Shown here piece after piece: positions 11,849 to 24,114 of a DNA stretch of 64,000 bases. The position numbers were made by a program, and so were the translations under genes. Under the pieces are notes generated by a model. That model saw only the letters and a list, made by a program, of their open reading frames with translations. It did not search any database and was not told where the DNA came from. The DNA is from Fasciola hepatica (Eukaryota > Platyhelminthes > Trematoda > Plagiorchiida > Fasciolidae), in NCBI GenBank assembly GCA_948099385.1, contig CANUEZ040000167.1, positions 2,996,001 to 3,060,000 on the forward strand, in the 5' to 3' direction. How positions within the stretch are numbered: the stretch's first letter is position 1; each line of letters opens with the position of its first letter.

Positions 11849-14728
11849 TTAGGCTCGGGTAATAGACATGTAGGGATCATGCATACGGATCAGATTTTGG
11901 ACAGTTAGATGTTTATTTATTTCTTTTTTGAATAATAAAGAGGCCGAAGACATTGACCTAAGTTGAGGTGGGAGTTTGTTCTAGAGGGAAGAATATTTAA
12001 CAATAAAGAAGTTTGACCGCATCGCAGTCCTGGATACTGGAATCAAGACCATAGAGTCCCTATGTCGTAAAGAATAGTTGGAGGGAGTTTTGACCTGGGG
12101 GGCTGAATTGCAAGATGTACGTTTTACAATATTGCAAAAGAAAGACAGGTTCATTCGTGAACGGCGCAGCCATAGGGGCTCTAGGTGCAATATTTCACAC
12201 CTTTCCATACAATTTAAAGGCGAGGAATATCCTAGTAGTTGTTTGGTAAATCTACGTTGTACATTCTCAATTGCAAATCTGTCAATCTGCCGCATGTTAG
12301 AAAAGACGACAGTGCAATATTCCAGAAGTGGTCTGACATGAGTTTTAAAAATGCTTAGCTTGCTCTCTGTAAGACTGAAAGTTCTATTAATCAGACCAAT
12401 TAGCCGTCTAGCTTTAGCAACCTGCACGGCCGAATGTTCGGAGAAATTAAATGTACAAGAATATTGTAATCCCAAGTCCCTTACTTCCGGACTGTTGGGG
12501 ATGAACTGATCATTAATTTTCAACATTCCCGCGGGAACCTGACACTTATACATAAGGATACAACTTTTGACAGCGGAGAATTTCATCAACCATTGGTTGC
12601 TCCATGAGTCTAGCGATAGTAAATCGCTCGTTATGCTAGCAATGGTAGAAGCTAAGGCGTCAGGTTCAAAGGAGTACATAATTTTTATGTCATCTGCAAA
12701 AAGGAACGCGGCCCCGTGTGTGATGACGTTGAAAATGTCATTAACATATATAAGAAAAAGTAAGGGACCTAGTACACTACCCTGAAAAACTCCACTAGTA
12801 ACTGGTCGAGGTGATGATAAACTGCCATCAACGTCCACCACCTGCTTTCGGGACGTTAGATATGATGAAAACCAACTCAGGATCGGGTCAACAATTCCGT
12901 AGATTTTCATCTTCGCCATGAGCCTATTGTGGGATACTCGATCGAAAGCTTTAGTCATGTCAAGGAGGATTACAATCACTGATTTACCACTGTTAGTGGC
13001 CGTAGTTATTAGGTTAAGGAAGTCACACATACAGGTGGCACAGGATCTTTTTTGAAGAAAACCGTGCTGTCCAGTGTTAATGAGGTTATTGTTTAGTAAA
13101 TGAGTTGTCAGCTTATTTTTTATCAGTCTTTCCATAATTCGGGAAACTATAGGGGTGTGGTTCACTGGTCGATAGTTGGTTAGGTCCTGGCGTGAACCTT
13201 TCTTAAGAATTGGGATAATAACTGATGTTTTCCAATGGGAGGGGAAAACGCTACTGCTCATAGATAAATTAAAAACCTTTGATAGCAAGAATGGGATATC
13301 AGTGCCACCTAGACTAAAAGTAGCCGGTGGTACGGCATCTGGCCCGGGGTGTTATGACCTCCTAATTTTAGTTAGCTGTACTGTTAAGTCGTTCGGGTGA
13401 AATGTAACCGCTGAGAACTGTGCAGATGTCAGCGGCTCAACGTGATATAGGCATGGGGAGTCATCGGTCGTTAGAGACGAAGCAAAATATGCACTGAATG
13501 CCTCGGAGATCTCTTGGAAGTTCGTTATATAATTGTTGTTATATATAACGGATGAGATAGGAGAACTGCACTGGTTGTTTCTCAGCTTCATCAGCTTAGA
13601 TAAAGCTTCGGACCTCTTGGGGTGACTCAGCGCCCTTAATTCCTGTTTTTTACTGCGGGACATTTCAATCAATTTCATAGAATTAGATAAACGGTTCATT
13701 TGCAAGAACAACGAAAATTCTATCGACCTAAGGAATTTGCGTTGTAGTATAGAAAGCTTCTGCTTTAATCGACAAAAACTGTTTGGTTTATCTCGTCCAG
13801 GTATACCTTGGGTTGGGGTGATTACGTCAAGACATGCATTTAGTGTGGAGTAAAGATGATCCACCACGGTATGCAAGTCATCAGATAAAAAGAAAGTATC
13901 CCAGTTCTGCGAGCGAATGAGTGAGGGTAATTGATTCCAGCTAGCTTGGTGGAACGGTCTTTTAACGGATGGTTTGTGAACGGTTCGTGCTGGCACTGAA
14001 AACTCACATTTTACCGGCGAGTGGTCACAACCTGGGATGCTGTTCACGATAGATGTGTGCACGCGAGATAATCCTACCGTAAAAATGAGATCAAGGATGC
14101 TACTGTCTCTAGTTGGGCACATCACATGTTGAGTCCATCCTCGTAAACGAATGCTGGTCAAGAAGTGTATTAAGTGATGTGGAGCTTTCAAAGTGGACCA
14201 ACGTATGCCTGGTGCGTTAAAGTCGCCGGCCACCAGTTTTGGGCCGGGTATGTCCGCAACAACGTTTAACGCCTCTATGATAGGCAGAAAGTCGTTTTGA
14301 CTAGTATTCGGGGGGCGGTAGATGCAACTAACAATGAAGTCAGAACATCCTGTAGTGAACTGTAGCCAAACTGAATCCGGCAAGTTATCGAGTATGGAGT
14401 GCTGAAATATTTTCGCTCGCATGTTTTGTCTTACATATATACGACAGCCTCCCCCTCTCTGAGTGAGTCTATTTTTCCTGAAAGCTTGGTATCCGGTGGT
14501 AGCGATATCCTCGTTTGGAGTGTTGTCCGTCAACCAGGTTTCGGTAATTAAAATAAGGTCGTAATCAGACGTGAGCAGTAATATACGCAGCATTCGCATC
14601 TTATTCACTATTGAGCGTGCATTCAGCATAAACAATGAGAAGTGTTTAGTGGAGTCAAGGTTAACGTTAAGATCTTTATAGGATTCCGAAATTGCATTTG
14701 CTGAAGGCGGATCGGATGACGCAATCAT
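11849..14728 (-). pseudogene. CR1-type non-LTR retrotransposon copy B, ORF2 (AP endonuclease + reverse transcriptase), near-intact
   Basis: One continuous minus-strand frame from at least 14728 to a TAA at 11849, about 960 codons, broken only by in-frame stops at 13352-13354 (TAA after KIRRS) and 11981-11983 (TAG where relatives have the Trp of LWNKLP). The AP-like endonuclease shows LITETWL, QRGGGCRIYV, LVAGDFNAPGIRW and GCDHSPVKC, so its acidic and His residues are kept. The reverse transcriptase shows IPILKKGSRQDLTNYRPV, GQHGFLQKRSC, LLDMTKAFDRVSH, SGVFQGSVLGPLLF and catalytic LFADDIKIM near 12680-12700. The thumb has LLGYSSPLNCMERC. The frame is open upstream of the first ATG. It is the best preserved of the CR1 copies here, and with ORF1 just upstream it is close to full length. 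Confidence 0.92.
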
Positions 14729-15079
14729 TATTCCTTGAGATGGAGTAGTCGGTAATGTGGATGGTGAAATAAGCTGAGTAGAAACACCTGGCGTGGCAGT
14801 CAGCTTGGTTGTTAAGCTAATCTGGGTGTGGCTAGTACTGATGAGATTCGTTAGATTGGAAGGATGTCGGGGGTTGGTAAGTCTACTTAGCGCGGAACAA
14901 CACCGCGAAAGATCACTATCGAGTGCTTTACTATTGGTAGATACTGGTGGCTGGGGCGTAGAAATATGAGGAGGGAAGGTTAAGTAGCTGTTAAGTGGGA
15001 AAGAAAAAGGACGTGTAGCAGCCTCAGGTATCTTGGCACCTGCCTTAATACGGGCGGTAACACAGGTGCCCTCTTGACA

Positions 15080-16660
15080 TCAGTAATTTGATGGGCTGTA
15101 ACCTGGAGGGGGAATGTGAAATGGAAGTGGGATATACGGGTGTTGGTTGGCGTAGAGACTGGGAGGTCGTGGGTACTGTTGTAAGTGGCCTGCGGTAGAA
15201 AAGGGATTCAGGGTGGGTGATATATGTGAACGATAAAAGGAAAGAGATTCATGTGAGAAAATATTACTTAGGCTACGATAGAAGTTATGTAGAACACTAA
15301 AGTAATCGTTTGGTATGAATGGTGGCGTTGTTGAAGAGGCCCGGAGGTTAGTTGTACCAGCCTGATGAGGATGATAACCAGGTGAAGAGAACGCGATACT
15401 GGGTGGAATGTACGGTGCAACTAGTGGTTGGTGGTTTGGATTGGGGAGATAGGTCTTGAATGACGTTTTCTTGTCCATTGTTGCACTCCGTGTTGCCTCG
15501 CTTGGGGTCCTTAGCCGTTGGGAGTGTGGCTTGATGAGTGAGTTAGGATTGACTGTAGTGTCAACAACGTGCAGTCCACCTAGTAATGATGTTTTCGCTG
15601 GTTTGGGGGATGGCCTAGGCACCGTAGATTGCCAAGTGGCTATTGGAGCCGAGTTGAGAGATGGCAAAGAAGAATTTGGGGTGACTCCGCTGATGGGTTG
15701 AGGATTTCTGGGTATGGCTGTTAAGCCAGTTAGGCGGTTCGCATCGTCATCGATCGTGGCCGATATTTCGGTGATAGGTAATGGTGGAATCGAGTTAGTC
15801 AGCCCAAGAGAGGACAGCTTGCCAGGGGTAAACTCTATGCTTCTTGGTTTCTTAGGCGCTGGCTGGTGAGGTGACGTTGAACTGGATATATCTAAATCGA
15901 CGTCAAACATATGGGATCGATGTTCTGGTGAACATGAAGCCGAATTGATATTGCATGCATTTTGCGCATCGTCAGACTGAGAAGAAGCGGATAGTTGAGG
16001 GCGGACAATTTTTGACAAAGCTGAATGCGTGCTGGTGGACCTGGCGAATTCCCTTTGTAATGGGTTTTTGTCGGCAGCAATTTTAATGTTCTTGAACGGG
16101 GATCTCAAAGCGACGGTGGATTGGCTCTTAATGAATTGTTTAGCGGGTTCCTCTTCAAGAAATTTGAACAACACTGGACAGGATTTGCGTTGAATGTTCT
16201 TTCGTAGCCGAAAGCACTGGCAGGGGTGGTGTGCCATATTAATAGAACTTAGAAGGTTATGTTTTACTTTCTCAACAGGGATTCTGTCGGGAATATTAAA
16301 TACCACAGCATTTTTTGAGTTACTGATTCTTAGAACTATTTCTGAGGCAATGGCGTCTATGAAACGCCCAGCCGTGACTAGGTCTAGGGTTGACGGATTT
16401 GTTGGAGGGTCAGAGATATACGTGAGCGGAATTAGCTTGGATAGGGTCGTATCAATCAAAGAAATGTGGCTACTGAGATTAAGAAGATTGTGTTCTATGG
16501 TCTCTGCCCTTTTGTTTGCCCCTCCAAATACATCGGTCAGGCTAACGGAACAAGGATTCAGTGGGAGTTTTGCGACTTTCGACTTGGCGAGTACTTTTGG
16601 TCGGATGTTGGTACGACCAACCAGTGAGGATGCGGTTTGTCTAGCCGGCAGTTTGGGCAT
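15080..16660 (-). CDS. CR1 copy B ORF1 (RNA-binding, gag-like), intact
   Basis: Uninterrupted 526-codon frame starting MPKLPARQTASSLVG. Residues about 85-165 form an RRM-like core (FIDAIASEIVLRI, NAVVFNIPDRIPVEKVKHN, HPCQCFRLRKN, CPVLFKFLEEEPAKQFI). Acidic and serine-rich linkers follow, with a proline/tyrosine-rich tail (YIPLPFHIPPPGYSPSNY). The same core is seen in copy C (19.65 kb) and in fragment F (29.8-30.2 kb). ORF1 proteins of LINEs bind the element RNA and escort it in the ribonucleoprotein. No zinc knuckle is visible. It lies about 350 bp upstream of the first ATG of ORF2. An intact ORF1 beside an ORF2 with two stops suggests recent loss of activity. Confidence 0.85.
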   Translation of the reverse strand: MPKLPARQTASSLVGRTNIRPKVLAKSKVAKLPLNPCSVSLTDVFGGANKRAETIEHNLLNLSSHISLIDTTLSKLIPLTYISDPPTNPSTLDLVTAGRFIDAIASEIVLRISNSKNAVVFNIPDRIPVEKVKHNLLSSINMAHHPCQCFRLRKNIQRKSCPVLFKFLEEEPAKQFIKSQSTVALRSPFKNIKIAADKNPLQREFARSTSTHSALSKIVRPQLSASSQSDDAQNACNINSASCSPEHRSHMFDVDLDISSSTSPHQPAPKKPRSIEFTPGKLSSLGLTNSIPPLPITEISATIDDDANRLTGLTAIPRNPQPISGVTPNSSLPSLNSAPIATWQSTVPRPSPKPAKTSLLGGLHVVDTTVNPNSLIKPHSQRLRTPSEATRSATMDKKTSFKTYLPNPNHQPLVAPYIPPSIAFSSPGYHPHQAGTTNLRASSTTPPFIPNDYFSVLHNFYRSLSNIFSHESLSFYRSHISPTLNPFSTAGHLQQYPRPPSLYANQHPYIPLPFHIPPPGYSPSNY

Positions 16661-16694
16661 TGCAACACTGACCGCGATTGTACTAGAGAGCTAA

Positions 16695-17720
16695 ATACAC
16701 AGAGTAGTCTTATGTTCCCCAATGTACAGGCTTACTGAAATAAAAACGTGTAACTCTGTGGCTCTGGATTAAAGAAACTGAAAACTATGGAACTGTTGAT
16801 ATAGAGTCTCTGAAATTAAACGAGGACTTCTTTCAGGGAATTCCCTGAATTAATATGCTGAATTGGGTGGTAGACTGCCACACAGTCGCGCACGATGGTG
16901 CCAACTTTTTCTTATTTTAGACACAAGTTTCTCTCAGTTCATATCCTGGGAAGCAGTTCAAAGACTTATTTTGCAAGAATTTTTAAATTAGCTGTTTAGG
17001 TCAAGATTTCGCGTCCGGAGGAAATCCTTAGAAAGTTTTTGGAGTTATGGGACCAACGAAAAAACCGTAATTTTTTAGTATTACTCTAGATATATCTAGA
17101 GCTAAGCAAAAACTAAACCGATTTAAATCGATAAACGAATTGATGTGATGGTTCAGTTATTCCCGTGAATTGTTCGAGAATCGACAATGGTTCTTAGGTG
17201 GGGGCCACCCCTCCCTCACCACAGCCGTTGAAACCGTCAATTTTCCCAATTAGCAAGGGATGGTCGATCCGCGGACCACTCAAGCAGGGGAGAATACGTT
17301 CCATATAGTGTGAATATCATGAGTGGGGTTGATAGATCAATCACCTTGCCATCTTTGTAGAAAAACCTTCATTTGACCGGCCGACCGACTGGTGGTTAGT
17401 GGATGGGACGAGCTATACGAAGTGTTCTTCTTGCCTGATCTTTAAAACCACTAACCCCGGAGTGCTGAAGGCAGCTTCTGTCTCCATACTTTCGCGGTTC
17501 CCCTCATTTGTCAATTTTGGTGGATTACGTAGAGGCGTGTTGAGGAGAGCTGCATTTACTCTACCTTGGTGAAGGGTGGGTTAGGTCCAAGACTGGTCCT
17601 GGAGACACTGGTGATTGTACGGGAGATTCCATACGAATTTGCTGAGATATACGGGGTTCCACAGAACTCTCATCTGATGTGAAAATATTGGGTACCCTTG
17701 GAGAATGGGGAATAAAGTGA
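16695..17720. other. Gene-free spacer
   Basis: No coding region supported. It may include the 5' untranslated region of CR1 copy B at its left edge. A perfect 18-nt palindrome CTCTAGATATATCTAGAG sits at 17084-17101. Confidence 0.4.
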
Positions 17721-17724
17721 TATC

Positions 17725-18898
17725 TCACCTGCGAAGAACCGAATAGCGCTCGGCAAAGGGGGTCATCGGTAATGTGTCATCCGACGGCGCTGACCTGCGG
17801 GTTTCACCCCTAAACTTCATTTCGAGATCCATTGCATCCTTCAGGTTATCTGACAGCATTGGAATATACTCCGAATAAACCTGAGTGACATACCTCATGG
17901 AATTCGTAATCTGGAACACTATCCGCCAATTTTGAACCTTTCTAAAGCAATCTCTGGTAAATCTGGAAGGTGGACAACTTGGGCCAAAGTACTTTTTGTC
18001 ATCAACCAGCCATTTACTGTGGACGATGGCCACCGATTTATCACATAAGAAAACAACTACTAGGTACATCTAAAAAGGTTAGCAGTTAGCAATGCGCGGT
18101 GTTATTATTCATTATAAATTTCAAGTACCGGATAAATATCAAAAAGTGAAATATCAGTAGCTTAAACAGTGTAATATGGGTACGATTACATGTAGACTGC
18201 AAACCGTTATGGGAAAGCACTTACACACAATGTAACTAACAGAAAGTGTTACAACATCATCGTGCAAACCGTCAGCGGAATATATGTACATGTGGTTAGA
18301 ATGCATGGGTTTGCTGAAAAATCGATACGGGTTTTTAAAGTACTTCACATTAACCGATGCCTCACATATGTCGACAATTTCAACCGGTTTACCATCGGCG
18401 ATGGCGATGTTGTTTGGTGGGCTGGGGGAAAAGATAATGTGGCTCTTTAGGACTGCATTTTTGCATCCACGGAACCGGTGAATTCGTTGTCCGACGTCAT
18501 CTTGTATGTGGGCAGTGGAATCCGGGTTGTCCGAAGTAATACGCTCGCACAAACGGAGGTACAACTGCTGGGCAGGATTTCTGGAACCATGAATACTAAA
18601 TTTCAAGTTGCGTAGATAAGATTCAAATGGGAAACAGGAAAATTTGTCCAGCTTCCCTTGATTAAGAACATCTTTGGGTAGGTGAATTAATGGGTGGACA
18701 TTGCAAGTAATATTTGAAACACCGTACAAGGAAGAGAAATTTTGAACAAATGTATATGTTCACTGATTGATTCCAAGATTCCCCTCGGTTGGACCAAAGA
18801 CACTCGAAAACGAACAAAAGCCTTTTCCAAGGAGTACAAGAGTGAACTTCCATCGTCAGCAGACTGTGGAACACGTAGTAAGCAGTGCAAAAAAACAA
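17725..18898 (-). pseudogene. Transposase-derived protein, C-terminal part, split by an intron
   Basis: The frame at 18729-18154 reads NVHPLIHLPKDV, then FSCFPFESYLRNLKF, and later YRFFSKPMHSNHMYIYSADG. It resembles the C-terminal part of eukaryotic CACTA-like transposase-domain proteins (the DUF4218-like NVH-LIHL-D / F-FE-L block), recognised from memory. A separate frame at 18069-17729 (IVHSKWLVDDKKYFGP) is preceded by the acceptor CCTTTTTAG and ends at a canonical donor GCAG|GTGAGA, so it looks like a true exon of the same gene. The upstream frame at 18898-18662 is needed in a different phase, implying a frameshift or another intron. No catalytic DDE region is visible. It may be a dead transposon or a domesticated gene fragment. 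Confidence 0.5.
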
Positions 18899-19023
18899 CC
18901 ATTAACGGAAGTTAGTGCTCCATAAACGAAACCAAGACCTGTTGTTCGTGGCTTTCCTTCAGGGATAACTGCTTCTTTAGTGGGGCCTTCAACTGTTGCA
19001 AACAAATGAGTTAATATTGGTTT

Positions 19024-19535
19024 TCAAAAGATTAAATTACTCATAACAGCTGGCTGCGTTGAAAAAGTCGTCAGAATAGTGTCTTCTTGAAAGCACGCCT
19101 CACGTTGTTGGCCGAAAAGCGCGTTCCTTGGAATCATGGCTCCGCATTTAGCGGCAGCATTAATAAGCCAAGTCCTTAGAATGAAGGTAACAAGACAACG
19201 ATGACTCTCACCTGGCAAATCCAACTAGGGGCAACGCACGCGGTGCTCCCGCAGTGTGGCTTCTCCACAAACAGCACACTTCACAGAGCTGAGGTCTTCT
19301 TCATACGATATCTCTTCCACTTATTTATTTCAGCCATTGCAACTGAATAATATAAAGCAGTTTCCGAAAAAGTACCCAACGATTCACAATCACGGATAGA
19401 AGCAAGTGACTCGCGCGACAGGGCAGAACCGCCTTGAGATTTAAATTTGGCCTTCACTCGACTAAAACAAAGACCCACGATTGCACCACAATTCATGGAC
19501 ATAAATATGAGTAAAAATAGCATATTATTACTCAC
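19024..19535 (-). other. Unrecognised minus-strand open frames upstream of the transposase-like block
   Basis: Frames at 19535-19281 and 19224-19024 are open but short. One alternative frame across their junction contains CAVCGEATLREHRVRC, a Cys/His pattern that could be a zinc ribbon, but a TAG follows at once. They could be 5' parts of the transposase-like gene. I cannot assign a function. Confidence 0.25.
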
Positions 19536-19652
19536 AAGGCTGTTTGACGACTAATTACGTGACTATTTTCTATAAATTGCTCACTATTTCTCTACCCATT
19601 TGTTACCGGCATGTTACCGGGGTGATGCGGTGGGCACTGTGCTACATGGGGA

Positions 19653-20749
19653 TGGGCCGTTTCTTGGATTCAGTTGCGACCGAAGTTCGTAAGCGTATAG
19701 CCAACGCCAAAAACGCGATAGTTTTCAACATCCCTGACCGACTGCCCCTGACGTCAACCAAACTCGCCATACAGAATGCCTGCAACATGGCACACCACAG
19801 GTGCTATTGCACTCGGCTGTGCAAAAAATCACAACGCAACGACTGTCCTTTGAAGTTTTAATTCGCTGATGAAGTAACTGTTAGAGAATTCATAAACAGT
19901 TGGTAAATCATTGCTAACGCCGCCCCATTCAAAAGAATAAGAATATTACCGGATAAAACGCCCCTCCAAGGAGAGGTTCTTCGATCGTTGAAAAGTACCT
20001 TAGCTTTACCAACGCAATCTGTGGTTGAAATACCAGTCGCCGAGTCCTCTAGCTGCCCGTCAGGCCACCCCGTAACACAAACGCCCTCTGTGGCCTGCCC
20101 TACTCTAGTTGACCTGAACGTGACCACCACTCCATCGCCAGCACATCCCCCTAGCAAACGGCCCTGCCTTCTGCCGTCAACCTCCGCTCCCACAAACGGC
20201 AACAATATCCAGGCCAAACCCACTCTTGGCCCAGGGCCACCAAAGTCCCGTGCATCCAAGCCAGCTGCTGCTAAAGTCAACGTACAGCCCACCGTCTTAC
20301 CACCGAAAATGATTCCGGGGAAGCCTGTTGCCAACAGCCAGTCCTGCCCTAACTCATGTCCCACCGTCTTGCGGACAAAAATCGTTCATAAAAGCCAAGA
20401 TATACTTTATAGCCAATCGTCCCATCAGCCGACAGAATTCTGTGTCCCCCACAGCTTTCAGCTGCTACCGTTGTCCCCCCCACTAAGTCTTCTCAGAGCC
20501 CAATTTAGAACCCCAACCAAGCACTCCAAGTACATCCCAAATAATCCATGCTTGTTGGCAAGCAGGACGCAACCCTGCATCACCCTAAAGCAGCCAACCC
20601 CGTCTCGTTGTATTAGCGTGGTACCTCGGCTAATGGACAAGGTCCTCCCAGCTCCACTTCACAATACAGGCGAAAAAGGCCACCGAGAAACGCTTCATCA
20701 TCTGGATCAAACATTTCATATTCTCCAAGTATCCCGGTACAATTTCTAA
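19653..20749 (+). pseudogene. CR1 copy C, ORF1 (5'-truncated, stops)
   Basis: Similarity to copy B ORF1 begins abruptly at GRFLDSVATEVRKRI (19653) and runs through the RRM-like core NAIVFNIPDRLPLTSTK and CNMAHHRCYCTRLCKK. In-frame stops occur at 19859-19861 and about 40 nt later (after FINSW). A long Pro/Ser/Thr-rich tail continues to 20749, and a further frame at 20812-21213 looks like displaced ORF1 C-terminus. The N-terminal ~80 residues are absent. Just upstream (19604-19620) is the CCGGTAA-type repeat also present beside another CR1 fragment at 8.16 kb. Confidence 0.75.
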
Positions 20750-21172
20750 GTCATCTGGCTGGGAGCCAGCACCTCCCGCCGAACCTCTGTAACCAATTTA
20801 TCTCTCCTCCAATGATACAAATAAGTAACCCCCAGTTGAATTATAGCCAACGGCCTCGACTTTCAAGCTCCGTGCTCGTTCCTGAACACGGGGTGGGCCA
20901 TCCCAACCAACTACAGTTATTTCGTCGGTCCTGGTCGAGCGATAACTACCCGCCCCCTGCGTGTCCCGTTGAACCCAGTCACCACTACTTTCTACCATCT
21001 CACTTGCCGTTGCCCATTATCCCAGCATCCAAACCCTACCTAGCTAATTCGACCACCCCGGAAATCCCACCTCCGCAAACGACCACTTTTTTCTTGACAG
21101 CTTCCCCACAACCCAGCCTCACCCCTTCTTCACATAGCCGGCTCCCCACTTTTAACCCTTGTTTAGTCTCCT

Positions 21173-24114
21173 TTGCTTCTATACATGACTATCCTGACGT
21201 TCAGTCCATTTAATGATGTTTACCACCTAGGTAGTGTTAGCCAGCAACACCCGCCGATGGTTGTTCCTACTCCACGCCATGTCGATACATTTGCACCTAC
21301 CTTGCTCCTCATTAACGATCGCTCATTACTGAATAAAACCCACACTTTCCATAATAAAGTACTATCTTCCGACTTCGACATCATTGTCATAACCGAAACC
21401 TGGCTAAATGAATCGGTCCCATTGGACCAAATTTCTATTGCTGGTTATCAAACCTTCATGAAAAATCGTCGTCGTCGTGGAGGAGGCTGTCTAATCCACG
21501 TTAAAAACAGCTTGCCTGCCATTCCGCTCTCTGATCCAACACTGGACTCAATTCAGGACTCAATATGGGTAACGGTTCTTCTGGCCATCTCTCCACTCCA
21601 TATCGGCTGCTTCTACCGACCACCCAATTCATACATCACGGACCTCGCCACGTAGTCAAAGCTTCTGACCAATTTGCACTATTACCTTCTCCGTCAAAAC
21701 TCATTGCTGGCGATTTCGATGCACCTAATATCTACTGGGACACCATGTCATCACCCCAACACTTCACGTGCTTTCTTTCGACCATACGCGCAGGGCGCTG
21801 GGTCCAGCACGCAATGACACCAACAAGAGGAAACAGCATACTTTACCTGATATTTACCATCGGCCTATCGGATGTGATAACTACCGCCCTCAAACTCTTC
21901 CCAGGCAGTGACCATGGAATGGTATCTTGCAGATTCACAACCGGACCCATAGACCCCATATGTGGCTCATCTCAACAGCCCCTGCACACGATCAACTGGA
22001 TAAACCTCAAGCCCATGCTTCCATCCCTCAACTGAGATGACTACTTCCTACAACACGACCCTCAGCTCGCCTGTGACGTACTCTATTATAAGCTACATAG
22101 CTACTTGTCAGCAATCACCACCATCGGGACCAACCGCTCTCAAGCCCACAGCTCTCACCAAACAAGGCTGCAAAATAAACGTGCAAAACTGCAGAAGATC
22201 CATAATAAAGCCAAAGACTTCTCCATACTATCGCAACTCCACTCTCCCTCTGTAACCATCAATCTTCGGACTAATGAACCGCTGTGAAAGCAGGAGCTTT
22301 CGGCCTTGAATTACTTCGACAGATGATACCTATTGTCCCGACTGCTAAAGTGCAGAAACTAGAGAAAGTCTTCAGGGAAGCCCTATTTAATTTTGGAAAA
22401 CAACACGCAGATTAAATCTGCAGCCAAAATCGCTGAGGCGCTCAATACTTTCTTTTCAGAATCCATGATAACTGACGCCACTGTAAATCCGCCACCTGTA
22501 CCCCTCATCACCGAGCAAGTTCTCTCTGACATGGAATTTAGTTTGAACGATGTAGCCCACCTACTGCTGCGTGTTAGACCCTCCTTCCGACCTGGCTATG
22601 ACGGCATCCTCCCAGCACTCTTTCATCTTGATGGAACTGATGTTGCAGCTATCCTTATAAATCTCTACAGCTTATCCCTAAAACATGGCATTTTTGCATC
22701 CCAGTGGAAAACTTCAACCATTATTCCTATTCACATAAAAGGTCCAGTGCATGACCCTTAAAATTATCGTCCTATTATCCATACCCCTTCAGCCGCCAGA
22801 ATAATGGAGCGTTTGATTAAACAGTGGATGTCCCATTATCTCATTTCCCATAACCTCATTCACAGCGGTCAACATGGCTTCCTAAAGTCACGTTCTTGTA
22901 CCACATGCCAGTTTGATTTCTCCAACTTACTGACCACGGCAGCTGACGACGGAAAATCTATGATTATCATCTACCTCGATATGACCAAGGCGTTTGACCG
23001 AGTTCCTCACTCCCGGTTGCTAACAAAACTCCGGGCCTACGGTGTCCATGACCCGCTTTTATCATGGATAACTTCCTACCTGTCGGACCGAACCCAGGTT
23101 GTATATGCTAATGGGCATCTATCGCAACCGGTGCCTGTCACCAGTAGAGTCATACAAGGAAGTGTAATAGGCCAGCCATTTTTCTTTCTCTATATTGGCG
23201 ACATTTTTTCGATTATGCAACACGGCACACCTCTCTACTTTGCCGACGACATCAAAATCGTTTATGAGTTCCACCATCAAGATTTGAGCACAGCGCTGTC
23301 CGAAATAGATAATGATCTTGAGAAACTTGATCAATGGTGCACTTCCTGGCAGATGTGCTTCTTGACATCTAAAAGCTTCTACACAAACTACAGATGACAA
23401 GTTCCCCTCGGAACTCTGTTACTGAACCAAGTAACTTTCTCCCCAAGCTCATCAGTGAAGGAACTTGGGCTTCGATACACTAGCAATCTACAATTCTCGG
23501 AACATGTCTCATTTCAGACGGCCAGGGACAGACAGATAATAGGCCTAGTTCTCAGATCATTTAGAATGAAACATAGAAGTCTCCTTACATACCAATCCCA
23601 TGCCAGACTCCACATCAAATATTGCCCTATAATCTTCTCTGGAATGTCTGAATCGGACAGAATACGCCTGGAGAAAGTCCAGCGCGCGTCCACCAAGAAG
23701 CTAATAGGGTACTCTTCTCCATTGAGCTACAAAGAGCGATGTGCTCTATTAAAACTTGACCCCGTATGGCTTAGAAATATCAGGCTTAACTTGTGTTCTC
23801 TATGTAGACTTATTCATCGCCCTGCATTCACTTCTACCAACTCTATACAGTTTTCGCTACCCTCATCTTACCCTCTGCGCCACAGGGACCTCAGTCTGAC
23901 CATCCCACAGTCCAGGCTGGCAATAAGATCCAACTTCTTTCTCATTAAATATCCAAGGCTTTGGAATAAGCTACCCCGGGACATTCGCTAATGTACACCA
24001 ATAACCCAGTTTAGCCAGTCCCTAAAATCACAACTTACCGTTAGCCATATGTTATCTTTGACTAAAGCCAGAATACCTGAGGATCGAGCCTACGAAGAAG
24101 GCATCGAACTTTAG
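21173..24114 (+). pseudogene. CR1 copy C, ORF2 (endonuclease-reverse transcriptase), broken
   Basis: The endonuclease begins near 21284 (LLLINDRSLLNKTHTF, VITETWLNESV, RRRGGGCLIHVKNSL). It shifts frame near 21650 and continues with KLIAGDFDAPNIYWD, where the usual Asn of GDFN is Asp, then PGSDHGMVSC. From 22393 one frame holds the whole reverse transcriptase: GQHGFLKSRSCTTCQFDF, YLDMTKAFDRVPHSRLL, SRVIQGSVIGQPFFF and catalytic YFADDIKIV at about 23236-23256. In-frame stops fall at 22759-22761, 23395-23397 and 23989-23991, after which the frame runs to a TAG at 24112-24114. It is a dead copy on the strand opposite to copies A and B. Confidence 0.88.

Noticed and set aside
17084..17101. 18-nt perfect palindrome as a transposon end or regulatory site
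   Set aside because: AT-rich, isolated, no second copy seen in the window; chance is plausible.
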